Below are positions 1-13,968 of a stretch of DNA of 64,000 bases, piece after piece (position 1 is the stretch's first letter; each line of letters starts with the position of its first letter). Source of the DNA: Lagopus muta (taxonomy: Eukaryota > Chordata > Aves > Galliformes > Phasianidae). Location of the stretch: contig NC_064438.1 in assembly GCF_023343835.1 (NCBI RefSeq), forward strand, positions 17,690,077 through 17,754,076. Direction: 5' to 3'. A model generated the notes under the pieces. The model ran no database searches. It worked only from the letters and a program-made list of their open reading frames with translations, and had not been told where the DNA came from. The position numbers and the translations under genes were made by a program.

Positions 1-836
1 AACTTTGCATATATGTGTTCACTTATGCTAATTTTCATGTAGCCACCTGTACAACAAGTAGTGTTTGCTTTGGTATTCTGAAAATAGAAAATTATTCATC
101 TGCCAGCCCTCCTGCTTTTTCTCTGCTTTTTAAGTGTATACCTCAAAACTTCTTCTAAGATGGTTGTTCCAAGACTTGGGGGTTAGTGTGGCTACTTATT
201 TCCAGTTTCTCTCTAGAGGTATTAAAAAAGAAAAAGAAGCCCTTGGCTTTCTTTTAAGATAATAACAAATTTTTTTGTTGTTTTTTTCTTTTGTTTTTTT
301 ACTCTTAGGAGTTCTTAGTGATTAAAACCACAGAGCAATCTGTATTAAGTTTCTCCATTCTGATACATATTTGGGAGATGTGAATGTTACGTTTATTGAC
401 GCTGTAGGATTTGAAGTTAAGACTATAGCTTTGTTTGTATGCTTGCATTTTAAGTTAATGGCCTTGTGGAAACTTGACGTCAGGTGCTTATAGAGTAATC
501 ATCAAAAGACTGCAGATAATAAACACTCCACATCTGATTTTTACTCAGTTATGCTTGGTAAGTATTCACTGTGCATGATGCAATAACACCAGATTAAAAA
601 TCAGAAAATATCTTCCAGAACATAGCATAAGAACTGAGGTCAGTATGTAGATCACATATAGTTAAGTGTTCTCAGAGAACTTATATCTTTGGAGAGAACT
701 TACTAGCTGTCCATCAGTAATTTTATAATTCTCAGCTTAGCCCTTCATCCAAGAACTCAGTTAATATACATCTCTCTTCCTCTTAATTTTGCACTTGTGT
801 TTTCTTCCCTTAGAGGTGTATGTCAGGTGTCTTTAC

Positions 837-1322
837 GTAGGCTGTTTTAGCAGTTAAAATGGTTTGCATCTTCAGGTGTGTGAGACTAAATGACACTATT
901 AGCATTAGAAAGTGTTTCTAATAATTTCTTGTATTTATGAATCTCAATCCACAATTAGTTAGAGGAGAAATATTTAGATTCTGTGTTTTGAGTAATCTGA
1001 GTGTTCGTAGCTTTCTAAGTGCTTTTTTTTCCCCTCAGTTTGTCTATGTAGTCTCCAGATGCGAGTGAGGAAATGTGTTGAGGTGCTTGCCAGGAAAAAT
1101 GTTTTTGCATTCTCCAGGCTGAGAAAAGAATTATTTTTTTGCTATTGAGTGGAGTTTTTCCCTTATTAGACATTTTTTTCACAGAAATGCATGCAAACTG
1201 TTGGGAGATTCAGACATACAAGAAATTATTAGAAACATTTTCTAATACGTGACAACATCTAGTATCGTTTAGTCTCACACATCTGAAGATGCAAACCATC
1301 TAACTGCTAAATCTGTTGCTAC
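837..1322. repeat. Large imperfect inverted repeat (arms about 110 bp)
   Basis: The left arm (837-945) and right arm (1205-1322) are reverse complements with few mismatches and one small gap, separated by about 259 bases. The best-matching blocks contain GGTTTGCATCTTCA with GTGTGAGACTAAA, and GTTTCTAATAATTTCTTGTA. The arms could be the terminal repeats of a non-autonomous DNA element or a diverged inverted duplication. No convincing target-site duplication is visible. In PPFIA1 pre-mRNA it would fold into a long hairpin. Confidence 0.8.
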
Positions 1323-2471
1323 ATTTTGTAAGTTCTGGATAATTTTAATAGTGAGAGGAGTATGCATCTGTAGGTCATTCGAGGAGCTTGTTCTTCTGTT
1401 CATTTATTCAGAACTGGAGGGGAGACTGATTACAATAATCCTTAAAAGTTCTGCTCTGGTTGATTTTGATGTTATTTTCCTTCAGATCCTCCACAAACTA
1501 ATGTGACCAGTCTTTTGCCCCTGACATCTGTCTGTTTTGGACTTTATCTTGGGTTTCATTGTAAGCTCTACTGCAAGTTGGCTCCTTCTGGCTGTTGTAC
1601 CAAGGCTCTGGGGCCTGTTCTTAAAGTGGCTAAAGCTGTAATGTTTTCAAGAAGAGAAGCTTTATGACTTAATCTTCTCTTCTGCTATTCTACAGTGGCT
1701 AGCCTTGAACTATGCTTGTGTTTATGCTCGTGTCTGCTCAGGAAATGGTTTTTGAGGGTGGTAGTGAAAATTTTAACTGGAATATAATTTTGGTTGTGTT
1801 TGAAATACACTGGGACTTTCTTGGGAGCAAACGAATAAGAACAGTCAAGATATCTTTTCCTGTAGTTCTTCTGTTTTATGGATGTTTAGAAATAGTATTT
1901 GGCTTTAGAATGTCTGCTTCAAGGTGCCGTGATGAAAAGGTCCTTATGCTCCCAGTATTAGGCATTGTCACATATCTTCGGGACAGATTTTAAACAAATG
2001 CCATGTGGCAAAAAGCTTGAAAATTTCAATAGAATGTCTCTCTGTCTAGTTTTGTTAAGAAGAAACGGGAAAAAATCCTCTTGGAAAAAAGCCCGAAGTG
2101 TTTTCCATTTTCCGCAGCCTTTAATTCTTTTCTGTAGCAGAGCAACTGTTGGGTGTGCTCGTGCTGTGCCATACCTTACCCTCTGTTGCTAGCGTGTGGT
2201 ATAGTTTGTTACCCAATTCCATTTGTCATCTACTCATCTAGAAATTTCTGCTTGTTTTTTAATGATCTTGTTTCCCCTTTGTAAATTGATACTAAGTTCA
2301 GTCTTGTGCAATTTAAATGTCTTGTAGAGAAACATTGCATTTGGAAACAACTTTTTTCTTAAAAAGAGCTACAGGATAGAATATCTGATGAAAGTGAGTA
2401 GAAGATGTGCATGACAGGCTAACGAACTTTTTACTCTAGGAAGAAATGTTTCTTTTTCCTTACCTCACACT

Positions 2472-2665
2472 GAATCACACAGAATGGCCTGGTTTGGAAG
2501 GAACCTCAAGGATCAGAGGTCTCCAACCCCTCTCCCACATGCAGAGCCACCAGCCTCTCCATTTAATACTCGACCAGGCTGCCCAGGGCCCTCTCCAATC
2601 TGGCTTTGAACATCTCCAGGGATGGGGCATCCACAATCACTCTGGGCAGCCTGTTCTGTACCTCA
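2472..2665 (-). mobile_element. CR1 LINE 3' fragment
   Basis: The + strand reads as the reverse complement of a CR1 3' end: an ACAGAATGG start, GGAAGGAACCTCAAGGAT, a CTCCAACCCC segment, then GGGATGGGGCATCCACAA and GGGCAGCCTGTTCTG. This is the usual 5'-truncated avian CR1 tail, inserted antisense to PPFIA1. It is diverged and has no coding capacity. Confidence 0.9.
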
Positions 2666-5600
2666 GATTTACTGACCAGCATGCAGTATAAGGATCTAAT
2701 TATACAAGCTTAGATTGCTGATGAATTTTCACAGTTTAAAACCAAGACAAAATTTTTCAGGAGGTGCAGTCGAAACAAAGAATTTTTTGTGTCAGTTTGT
2801 ACAGACTTTATCTGGCTTTGTGGCTGAATGGTGTAACTACAAATGTAGCTGGGTCCTTGCACTAGTGAAGTTTAATCATTGTCTTCTCAATGCTGACAAC
2901 TTCCTGTAATGAGAAATAGGATTTATTTTGACTGACTTGAAAAGGAATTCAGGCTACCCAAATCCTCTGTGTAAACAGTAAAACTTTCTTTAATGTGCAG
3001 AGGGTTCATTCAGTAAAGAGGATTGTAAATTCCTGTTATTTTAATGGTACTGGTTATCTCAGTAAACAGAACCAATTTGATTTGTCTGGCTTTTAAAACC
3101 TACGTATGGATTTAAAGTGGGATCCTATAATAAGCCACTGGGAAGGGGGAGAAAGATCTGAAAGTGGAGTTGCTTGTTTGTGTTTGGCGCTCAATGAAAC
3201 AAACTGCTTAATTTAAAAAAAAAAAAAGTCCAACTGCAAATGTTAAGCTGTTTTCAGAAACAAAATTGAGCAGAAAAGGAATTCTGCAGTGTTCTTTTGG
3301 AAGAACATCTGACTCGATCAATGGTGAGGGTTAAATTGTGGGTTTGACTTGTGGATTCTCAAATGCCCATCACAAAAGTCATGTAGCCATATCTGCTGTT
3401 GCCAAGTGTCATAGTTTAAGCTCATTTTCTCTGCCCTTCTACCCATAAATGGGATATCTAATACTTGAAGTGTGGTATTTTTTTACATCTGAATTCTGCT
3501 ACAGCTGTGTTGTTCACTGTAGTTCGTGAATGAATAAGATTTGTGGATTTACTGTTCCCAAGGGGAACCTGCATTCTTACTAATTTATTATCCTTTAAGG
3601 CTCTATTATGTCATATTAAAAGTCCTGACTGACATCTCACACTTCAGTCTCTTGCTTCTACTAGGGTTTAAGACATGGGCTACCTCTTGCATCGTAAGTT
3701 GGAAACACGTTAATAGAGTTCTGATGTAATTCAAAGGTCATTTAAAGACTTACTTTGGATTCTTTTGTGTGAATAGTTTCCTCTGGCATTAGGAATTTTT
3801 CAGATAATCTAAACTGTGTGGATATAGAGAATGAGTCTTTACCTTAGAGACCATGGTTGGAAGACCAGAGTGTGCATGAAGGGCAGTCTTTGAGACCTCA
3901 TATATATGGGTAAATGTGGTTGGGGGTCTTCATGTGTGTCTGCATGTTTTAGGGGAACATTTAAATTTAGTATCTGTCTCCAGGCTGTATTTGCTGAATT
4001 AGTTTTGGGTGAATGACTAAAGTTTGGCTTAGATAATTTCAAGGATGCCTTGGGATACTGCTGTGAGTGTTTTTGTAGAGTAATATGTTTTTTGTGCACT
4101 TTGGTACAGTTGTTGGGGATAAGGCTCTGAAGATCAGTAGCATTCTTCATTAGCTTTGTGTCGAAGAACATGGGGCAGGTGCATCTAGTTCTTTCGGAAC
4201 ATGCAGCTAGAGTTTTTGGAATGTCATTAGAGGGTGTGGTTCAACAATGCTGTTGTCTTAAATCTGAGCCTTTGTTTCAAGAAATAGGGGATTAGGTCTT
4301 GTAAAATGGGAATTAAAAAGCTTTTTAGGGTTTTAGCTTTCAGTGCCGTGCAGCAAAGAAACTGCCCTTTCCTCTGGCTGTAGATTTATGTTGATAAATT
4401 AAATTGGTGCAACTGATTCCTTGTAACTGTAGTCTCCAGAGACTGCGTAACACTTTCTGTATGCTGTGTAATGGTTATAAAGAATTGTCCTGGGAGGTAG
4501 TAGAGGAGAAATGGGCCAAGCTTGTATTATCTCTCAAAAGAGTACAAGGCCTCATGGTTTCCTGGCTGCATCATCTTTCCCTCATTTGTAACCCATTGTG
4601 GAACAGGAGCTTATTCCTCTTTGAAGGCCAGGCTCCTCACCAATCCATGTTTTGCTGCAGTATCTGGTGCTGGTCACAGCTTGTTAAGATGCCTCTTTTC
4701 TCCTTTTTTTTGTTCCTTGCTGTTGAGTGTTGTTCAATATCCTTGAATGTGTTCTGTGAGGTAGCATGTTTTTTGGGTTCAGGTGGTGGTTATGACATTT
4801 GATGAAACTGTTTGTTTTGAATGTCTTTGTGCAGTCAAAACAAGCAAGCAACAAAGCATTAAGGTAAGCGTAAAACAAATGTTGACAATCTGTTACTGGG
4901 TTAAGCTTTTGTTTTTAAATATTAGACATGTCTGCTTTGAGATGTGAGATTATACTCTTCGAACAGGTTTTAGAATAGTTTTTGTTCGTAAAAGGAAACT
5001 TTTTAATAGAATGATCTAATTGCTTTCATTCCCAATGTTGCAGATTTGAGTATTTAGCTTCAGCTAGTAAATTCACTTAGCTTGTAAACTGAGTGACTGA
5101 ATACAAAGAAGTAGAAAAACAAAATGTAAAGGGCCTGCCAGTTGAGCTGAATTATGTGCTGAAGGCATGTCTGTCTGTCTTCGTGGACTATTACTTGCTT
5201 AAACAAGTTTGAAACTATAAAACTGAACTTTCATCAGTTGGCAAAAGAAAAGTTCATTTGTGTGTGTATATAAATATATATCGGAGCATTGAAGGGAAAT
5301 TCATGTTGATGCTTGTTTAATGAGAGTGGCTCGGCCAGCCTTATTCAGATATTCCCAAGCACTCCCTTCTAACACAGTGTGAAAAACACACTCTACAACT
5401 ACTGGCCAGAGCTAAACCTGGCAACTAGAGCCAAGATTAATGGCTGGAATAAGGCAGGGCAGAGCCTCAGCTGCTGCTTACAGTTTTTGCAAGCAGAGAG
5501 ATCCCATCTCTGAAATAATCATGCATGAAGAATCTTATTCTGGGCCTATTTCTGGGAAAAAAGTGAATTATTATTTCTGTGAAGATTAAAATGCTGAAAT

Positions 5601-6490
5601 TCAGGATTAAGGATTAAATGATATTTAATTCTTAACTCAAAGGAATTTAGTATATAATGTCAGCTGAGCAAGAATTGTGGTGTTCCTTGTGAGTGCAGCA
5701 TGCTTGGAGTTGGTATCTTTTTCTTGCCTAAGGAAACTGACAGCTCAGCGTTGTTTACAACAAACTTGTTACAGCTTCAGTAGGAGTCAGTCTCCATAAT
5801 GGAGGGTCCCACAAACAGTGTTGAACTTCTGTTAAATTTTCTCGGATACTTTGCGGTGATTGTACAGTTTTGAGGAGTGTTATGCATTGTGAAATCATCT
5901 GCAGCATCCCAGGAGATCTTGACCAACTTCTTTGTGGAGAGGAAAAGCTTAAATGAAATCTCTTATATGTCATATTAAATATGAAGACTGGTTTTGCCCT
6001 GTATCTTGTCGAACTGGTAAAGCAAGATTCTTCCTCTTAATTAAGTACAACTTGTATTCTCCATTTGCCATGGTGGATATGGGTGTGGGTAAGTTTTTTA
6101 CTGACATGGACTCCAAAAATGGAGATGCCTAAAGCTACAACTAAGAAGTTGTCCTACTACTCACTGTATTAGTTACTAATGAAAATAGACTAAACCAGAG
6201 GTGCAGGAATGTGATCATTCACACTGCGAGGCTCTTCAAATTCACTAGTTCAGACTGTAACTGAGAGGCATATTTGTTCCAGATATCTCCCAAATATTTT
6301 TCAAAGTGTTTTTGTAAACTATTATAATTTTGGAATATGAGTATTGATGCTTGCACAGTATTGGAAAGGACTACTGTAGCACTGACCAGCCTGTACAAAG
6401 TAGGCAAACACACCCTGAGCTTAAAAGCCTGCTCCTTCATGATGACTGAAGCTTTCCTGATGAATATTCACCTGCTCTTGTACATTTACT

Positions 6491-6645
6491 GTGAGGGCAG
6501 TGAAGCCCTGGCTCAGATGCCCAGAGCAGCTGTGGATGCCCCATCTCTGAAGGGCCTCATGGCCAGGTTGGATGAGGCCCTGAGCAGCCCCATCTGATGG
6601 GTGGCAGTCCTGCCCATGGCAGGGGATTGGAACTGGATGGGCCAT
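6491..6645 (+). mobile_element. CR1 LINE 3' fragment
   Basis: This CR1 tail is in sense orientation, recognisable from CTGTGGATGCCCCATCTCTG, GGCCAGGTTGGATGAGGCCC, TGCCCATGGCAGGGGATTGG and AACTGGATGG. The usual ATTCTATG repeats at the 3' end are missing. It explains the open frames on both strands here. Confidence 0.88.
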
Positions 6646-8715
6646 AGACTCACTACCTTTGTGTGTGAATAGATATTAAGTTTTTGAGGACAGCTTCTGT
6701 ATACTCTATGCTTGCTGCATGTTGGCTGTTCACTTCTGAACTTCTTTACTCTGAAGATTTACAATGTAGTTTCAGTAGCAGCGTTTTGCAACTACTTTGC
6801 AAGACAAGAGAAGAACTTACAACTTGAGTTTGTAATTAGCCTTCAGTTTTTTTTCTTGTTAATTCTTAGTGAATGCTGCTGAGTCCTAAGTGACAGAATT
6901 CCCCCCACAAGTATTGAGTATTTGGAAAAAGCCTTTGGGGATGGGGTGGAATTGTTTTGGTATAGTTGTTTGCTGATTCAGTATGGAATCTTAGATACAC
7001 ATCTATAGTTGTAAAGGTAGTTTAAAAATCTCTGTTAAAAAGGTTGAGTTGAAAGTAGGTGTTCCCTGCTCTGAGTTAACTGAAAGTAGACTCTGTGATC
7101 CACCACACTTTGAACACGTATACTTTGGCCACAGATGCTGCCAGTGATTTGTTAAAGTTGATGAAGAGATGAAAGAGTAGTTTGAAGAAAACATAGATTC
7201 TTAATGTGTCAGTGATATCAAGGCTGGTTGTCGTACAGGAAGGATCGTAGCAAACTGCAAAATTAGACCTAAGCTAAACACTGTTATGTTCTTCTTGCTG
7301 AATTTTGCAGACTTAAAGGGGTGCATTTAGCACTGAAGAAAATAGAATGCTGCAAGGGCTTAGTTCTACTTTGCACTGTAAAATGATGTGTATAATCGGT
7401 GATTGTCGGCTTTCCAGTGATGCACCAAGATATGTTTTTGAACTGGGCTTTGCTTTAGCCTTATATGCATAACAGTGATGGTTTGCATGATTTAGAGAAA
7501 ATTAAACTTGATAGCATAGGTGGTAATAATTTTGCATATTTAAATGGCTTCTGTTGGCTGCATTTAATGAGTTGAGTGTAGGTGGTTCCTGTTTGCCTGC
7601 CTTCAACCTGCAGTTTGTGTGCTTGAGCTTACAGGCTCTCTTTCAAAAGAGCGTGTGTGAACTTTGGGTATTAATTAGTGTGGTGAAAGGAGAACCTCTG
7701 ATGTTTCAAGAGGTCAAAGATTCTGCCATGTTTGGGTTTCAGTACTTCTATGCTTCCATGCCCCAATAGGAAATGTCTGTCAGAAATATTATTAAGGGAA
7801 AGAGGAGCCTTAGAAGAGAACATGGAACTGATGTGTTTCCTTCCCCCCTTTTTTTTTTTCTGTTAATTCTGCATTTCTGTTGCAAAACTACCAAATATTG
7901 TTCATCCTCATTTATGTTTCCTTGTACTTCAATATGCAGCACTTCCTGAAAGTTCTTAGCAATTAAATCCAGATTTAGTGCTTTGTAGTTAAGGCTCAGT
8001 GAACGCTGCATGTAAAGGAGAGCAGGTCAGTCAAGACAGTAACTGGAAACCTGTTTATTGCTGTAGAGATTTGGCTTTGCACTGAACTTTTCTGTTTTGC
8101 TCTTGGGCATCTGTTTGCTACCTACTGACTGTGAGTTAGAGTTCTTTTGCACATTGCTTTCTGTCAAATGCTAGAGCTTCCAGCTCTGAAGTGGACTGGA
8201 AGCAGTGTGTTTCATTCCAGAGCAGTAAAATTATACAACTGTAAACATTTTAAAACATAATTGGATGCTTAAAGTGGAGCATCATTAATGACAAAGCCCA
8301 GAAAGGTCAATCCAAGAAGTGAAGTTCAAGAATATTCTACTGAAAGAGAACTGGAATGATAAAAGATGCTAAACTTTAATATGTATTAAGTTTATTAATA
8401 ACTACTCATTAGCTGGGTGCAGTGCTTGTTTTAGTGTTTTCAAGTAGTGGCACAGTTTTTGGTAGAGAGGGGAAAAATGGCTTTTGATTCAATGAAAATG
8501 TAGACTGATCAAAATTACACTAAACATTTTAAACTATCTCAGTGTCAGTGGTTGGAATGTGAGAAAGTTGCTACAATTAAGGAAACCTTCACTTATGTTT
8601 CTAAGGCAGTTTGAGTGTGAAAGACATTTTAATTCAGACTCAAGAGTCTGACATAACCATATCTATGTTCAGTGCTTACTGAAAAGTAATTTCATTAGGT
8701 GAAAAGCAAAAAACA

Positions 8716-8735
8716 TTTTTTTTTTTTTTTTTTTT
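8716..8735. repeat. Poly-T tract
   Basis: An uninterrupted run of about 20 T in the PPFIA1 5' intron. It is probably an old poly(A) tail of a minus-strand insertion or a simple repeat. Confidence 0.9.
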
Positions 8736-10025
8736 AACACTCTAGATTAATTTTTGTTTTACCCATTCTGGCATGCCATAGATATTGGAAAGGTTGAAAG
8801 TAATCTGATTTATTGGGCTGGATAGACTGGATAGACAAAGCACTGCTTACATTGGTTATTGTTTCTCCTGGATTTCTGCGTTTTCTTGGAAGGCAGGATT
8901 TAATGATCAAAACATGCAAGTGCTTTTGAGTTGTAGCTCTGCTCTTGAATTATTTAATAATCCTGACAGCTGAAAAAGCTAACTGGTGTGAGTCAGTAGC
9001 TACAAAACTTGCTTGCTGTTACTTGACCCCTCCAGATTCTGTTAAACAGTTAAGTTTTATTGAATGTGTACTTTTAAAACCTGGTATGTTGGGATATTGA
9101 CTACTGCTGCTACCTACAACCCTTGGGTTTAAAATGAGCTGACTATTAAATATCCTGTTAAGTGTAGATATTTAGGTTTGCTTTGATTGTTTTATTTATG
9201 ATGCTTCTCATTTCTGCTCTCATTCACACACTATTTAGAACAAGCATGGATTACATGTAATATGAGTAACACCATGGGAACTTGTCTCATATTTACCTTG
9301 GTTTCTCATCCCTGATGGCCTGTTTTTTTTTTTGTTGTTTGTTTTTTTTCCTCTGTTGTACTTATTATATTCTCAGCATATTGGATAATTGTGTGGGTTG
9401 CTTGATGTGCAGATTACAGAACAGAATGTTAACAGTAGAACAGAATGCTACTTAAGGATTAAACAGGTAAATGTTGCTCACGTAGTTGGGGTGGAGATGT
9501 TCCTAAAGATGCAACTTCATCCTTGTATTGCCAGGAGATAGTTTTTAATATATAATATTTTCTCGATAAGCTAAAAGTTTTTCTTCTTACCCTTAAAATA
9601 AGTTTTCTAGTCATACCTTTAATCTTGAATTCTTATTTGCTTAAGAGAGGCACTTGTATTTTGTGCAAAAATGTCTTTTGTTTGAGCAAATCCCAAGCAA
9701 CCCTACTGTTCTCTGCAGTTACCGTAGAAAGAGTGTCCCTGCTATATAGCTTCTGTTGTCAGATTGACAGGGATTACCTGTTTCTTTAAATTTTAGTGTC
9801 ATCTTTCCTATCATGTAGCATTTAATGGGTTGCAGTTTACTGTCCATGGAACCTGTAAAGTATACTCGTAATAAACGTGAAGAAAATCTGTTACCTGAAA
9901 GCTGTTATGTTCCTGGACCACCATCGTCTTTTAAGTAGCCAAGTATCAGATCAGACATCACAATTCTATGGGCTTGACAGCTAGATCAGCCGGTGCTACT
10001 TCAGTTCTTATACAGTAAAGTTGCT

Positions 10026-10285
10026 CAGGTTGGAAAAGACCTTAAAGATCATCAAGTCCAGCCATGACCTCACCAAACTGCCCTAACAACCCTCGCTAAA
10101 TCATGACCCCGAGCGTCATATCCATACAGTTTTTAAACACATCCAGGGATGGTGACTCAACCACCTCCCTGGGCAGCCTATTCCAGTGCTTTACAACCCT
10201 TTCTGTAAAGCAGTTTTTCCTGATATCCAACCTAAACTTACCCTGGTGCGACTTAAGGCCATTTCCCCCTTGTCCTGAGAAATGA
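10026..10285 (-). mobile_element. CR1 LINE fragment with ORF2 C-terminal remnant
   Basis: The + strand begins GGTTGGAAAAGACCTTAAAG and continues through CATCCAGGGATGGTGACTCA, CCTGGGCAGCC and CCCCTTGTCCTGAGAA, a typical CR1 end in antisense. The minus strand translates around 10110-10260 as [20 protein letters not shown] then [16 protein letters not shown], the characteristic C-terminal tail of CR1 reverse transcriptase ORF2. It is a dead fragment: everything upstream, including the catalytic domains, is missing. Confidence 0.92.
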
Positions 10286-13200
10286 GGGAAATGCACAAGA
10301 ATACGATGCAGCAGGGGCTTTTGCTGACTCTGAGCTAAGTGCGCTGGAAGGTGGACAGCATCACACACAAGAGATGCTGCTGTCACCAGAGAATGAATTG
10401 CTGGAGTGAAAACCTTTGAACAGAAACACCCAAATAGAAAAAGAATGCTTTGCATCACCCCCAAAAGCTGTGGCTTTGGAAGGATGGTCGCTCAGGCACT
10501 GTGTTTGTCCTTATGTTCTTTAGGCATGGGTCATGCCTGCCCAAATGCTGTTTGCTGGTGTATTTTCTGTGCTGTGGCTCAGATGTGCTCCCACCAGGCC
10601 GGGGCTGAGACATGAGATTCTCCACTGCTTTTACTTACAAACACAGCAGGAGTCTTAGAAAAAAGTTCCAGATCTCGCTCCACACGTCTGTCTTGCTGGC
10701 AGCTTTTCCTTTTCACCTTGTGCCCAGAATACAGACTCTTCTTCATGAAGAAATGCCATTGTTTTAAAAACCTGTGGAGGATATGTGGACAAAACCCAGA
10801 AAATGAATTACTGAACAACAACAAAGTTACTTCCACTGAATTTAGTTTTTTGCTGAGTTTTTCTTTTCTGACAGTGTCATATTTGGTTCGGAAAGTTACT
10901 TTCTTGAGTAAGCATTTCAATTTACTACATGGGTTTTTGCCAGTGCATTCTAAACAACAGAGGATATTTATTTGGTATATTTGGCACACTGTTTCTTGTA
11001 GTAAATGCTCTGTTGTGCTTATTTTGAGTCCCCACTCCTGTCAGTTTTTAGAGTAGACTGTTTATTGTTTTGGTTGCAACTGGAAAGCAGAGCAGAAGTT
11101 CAATTCTGAAGCTTTCAAGTTTGTCTTTACGTACAAAGTAATACTGTATTTGGACAAGTAAAAAAGCTTCTTATGAATTGTCTTGTTTCCTGTATTTGTT
11201 TCTGTACACTGATTTAATGCTGGAGAAGATGAGACAACTCAGAATGTGTTTTTAGGTAATGAAGTTGTGAATAGTTTCCTTTTGAACTGCTTGAGGAAAT
11301 CGCAAACTGTCTGCTGTTGAAGAGAGTGATCTAAACTAGAAAGAACATGTCTTTTGGCAGCATCAACTGAAACTGAGGACACTTGAGTGTTCTTTCTGAA
11401 GCTGCTTATGGGACTCAAAGCAAATACATTTTGCAAAAACAAACAGCAATGAATGTATTACGCAATGCTAGAAATACGTGTCAGTCTGTTTCTGGAGCAG
11501 CAGTATAAATTCTCATGTGCATTGTTATTCTTGGGTCACCTGACAGTGCGGTGGTTCACGTCAGAATTATGATATATTTGTGCTACAGTTTATATTTGCA
11601 CAGGAGAATGCAATGGAACAGAACTGTCTGCAATTATTATTTAAAGGGTAAACCAGCTTCCTTTTGAAATATACACTGTTTTTCTGTAGACAGAGCTCAT
11701 CAGCAGTTGTTTTCAGTAACATTTTTATTAATGCCATACAGTGTTACTAAGTTGAGGACAGATGGCAAAACAGTGTCTGATAGTCCTTACTGCTTTCTTT
11801 GTTCTGTTCTCTAGACTTGAGATAGTCTGGAGGAATATAGAGCTCACCGTGTCAGCCTGAAGTCCTTACTTAGTGTCCATGCTTCTGGATTTTGATGTTG
11901 GCACTTGAAGGGAGATTTTTTCTTTTTTCTTTTTTCTTTTTTTTTAAAAAGGGGAAAAAGAACAACCCATAAAATGTTTGTGTCAAGCTCATTTGGAAAT
12001 ACATTGAGTCTCAGTACTTGTAGTAGTTTCAGTACCACCTGAAAACAGTCAATTGCATAATATACAAAAATAACAAGATGGACCTGTGAAGAGCTACACC
12101 TTCAGAATCTCGGCTGGATTTACCTGTGCTTGTATCTGGAGCAAAAGAAATGCATGCTGTCATTTGCCTGGGAGTCGTAGAAAGTCCCATGGGGTTACTG
12201 GGTGCACAGTACAAATTCCAACAGGAAGAAGAATTCTGTAGGCAGAGCTTAAAGCAGAGTGAATTTTTCCTCCAGCTCCTGTAATGCTTGGGGAGGAGTT
12301 TCCCTTTCTTGGTTTACTTTGCACTCAAGAATCTTTTATGTTTTGTTTTGCATGTTTAAAGCTGTCATTAGCTACGAATTTACTGACCTGGATGCCCTAG
12401 TATGTGTGTTTTCAGCATTTTTTTTTTCTTGAAATTCCTAAGTCGGTTTTAAGGATGGTGAAAATTACTTTAGAGGTATAAAGGTGAAATAGTCACAGTT
12501 CACTCACAAATTTTGACTGGAATATGCATGATAAATTTTTATTTAGGAGGAGTTGTTATGATGAAGGATTCTGCATCTGTGGTGGTGCTGTCTTTTGGTC
12601 ACAGCAACTTCTTAATGCCTACTGTGTTAGTAATCGTAAAGGAGTTCACTCTAGGCAATATATCATGCTACTGAATTTCTTGTCTTTTGTTGTGTGTGTT
12701 TTAGATTAAAGCTTTGTAAATTTTTTGCTTAATTAAATTAATACATATTTTTAGACTGCTTGTTTTAGCTTCAAGTTAGATTTTATGGGTGCACTAGTAG
12801 TTGTACTAGTTGATGTGTCCTTTTGTTTTAAGCATGGCTTTTTGTCACTTTGAATTTTACTACGAAACAGCACCATCTTAAGCCTCTACTTGATAGGCAG
12901 CTGCTGTCAATTGAGCAATGTATCTTGCAGAGTTTAGAAAAATTGGAGAAGCAGCTTTTATGCACAGTGTGTTTACATGGTATATTCTTAGCCTTACCTC
13001 CCTTGTCTTAGCAGTGCAGCTGTACTTATGTGCTAACAGACGTGTTTGGTCTTTCTCTTTCATAGAAAGTAGAGAATTAGTGAAGACTAATCAGTTTATT
13101 GGCATTTCTATCTTTTCTTGTAGGGGTACTTCAGTAATGTTCACCAGTCATTGAGGTGACTGATGTGCATTTATTTTCTCATTAGTGCCTAAGTGGCATT

Positions 13201-13767
13201 GATAACAAAAGTGATCTTTCAACCCTGTTTTCTACAACACTGTCCTCTAAAGTATGACCTTGTTTATGTTTAGACTTACTACTAATAATTGTTTTCGGTG
13301 TGATTCAGGTTACACCTGACATTTGACCAAACTGAGTTGGAAGGGAAGATAATTCTCAGCATTTGCTCAATGACAGTCTCGTGTGGTTGTATTTTACATT
13401 GTATCCAGAGTGTTGATCCAGTGCCTGTTATATTTCTTGTGACACTGTTGCTAGAGAATGGAGTAGTTTAGGATGCAGTAGCTATTTCAGTTGCTCAATA
13501 GAATACCTTTGTATCAGAAACGCCAAGCCTTAGAAACAATATATAAGTGCAATAGAAACATGTTTTTCTCTTTGCTTACCAGGGTTACCATGACTCAGAT
13601 AACTGGAAAGACAGAAGCAAGTTTTCAAACTACTGTTCCAGTGTCTTTTATTGTTACTTTATAACTGTTTTAAGCATTGAAACTTAAGCCTGCTTATCGT
13701 GACTGTACAATTGTATTGGTTTTAGACATCTGAAATAAATTCTTTAAGAAATTACGTCAAGTGTTAG

Positions 13768-13968
<201 letters not shown>

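Noticed and set aside
2446..2691. 81-codon open frame as a gene
   Set aside because: It lies across an antisense CR1 fragment.
4404..4802. 132-codon plus-strand open frame in the PPFIA1 5' intron
   Set aside because: No family resemblance, no splice-site support, and it overlaps other random frames.
10096..10464. 122-codon minus-strand open frame as a protein gene
   Set aside because: Its core is the CR1 ORF2 tail; it is a 5'-truncated retrotransposon fragment.
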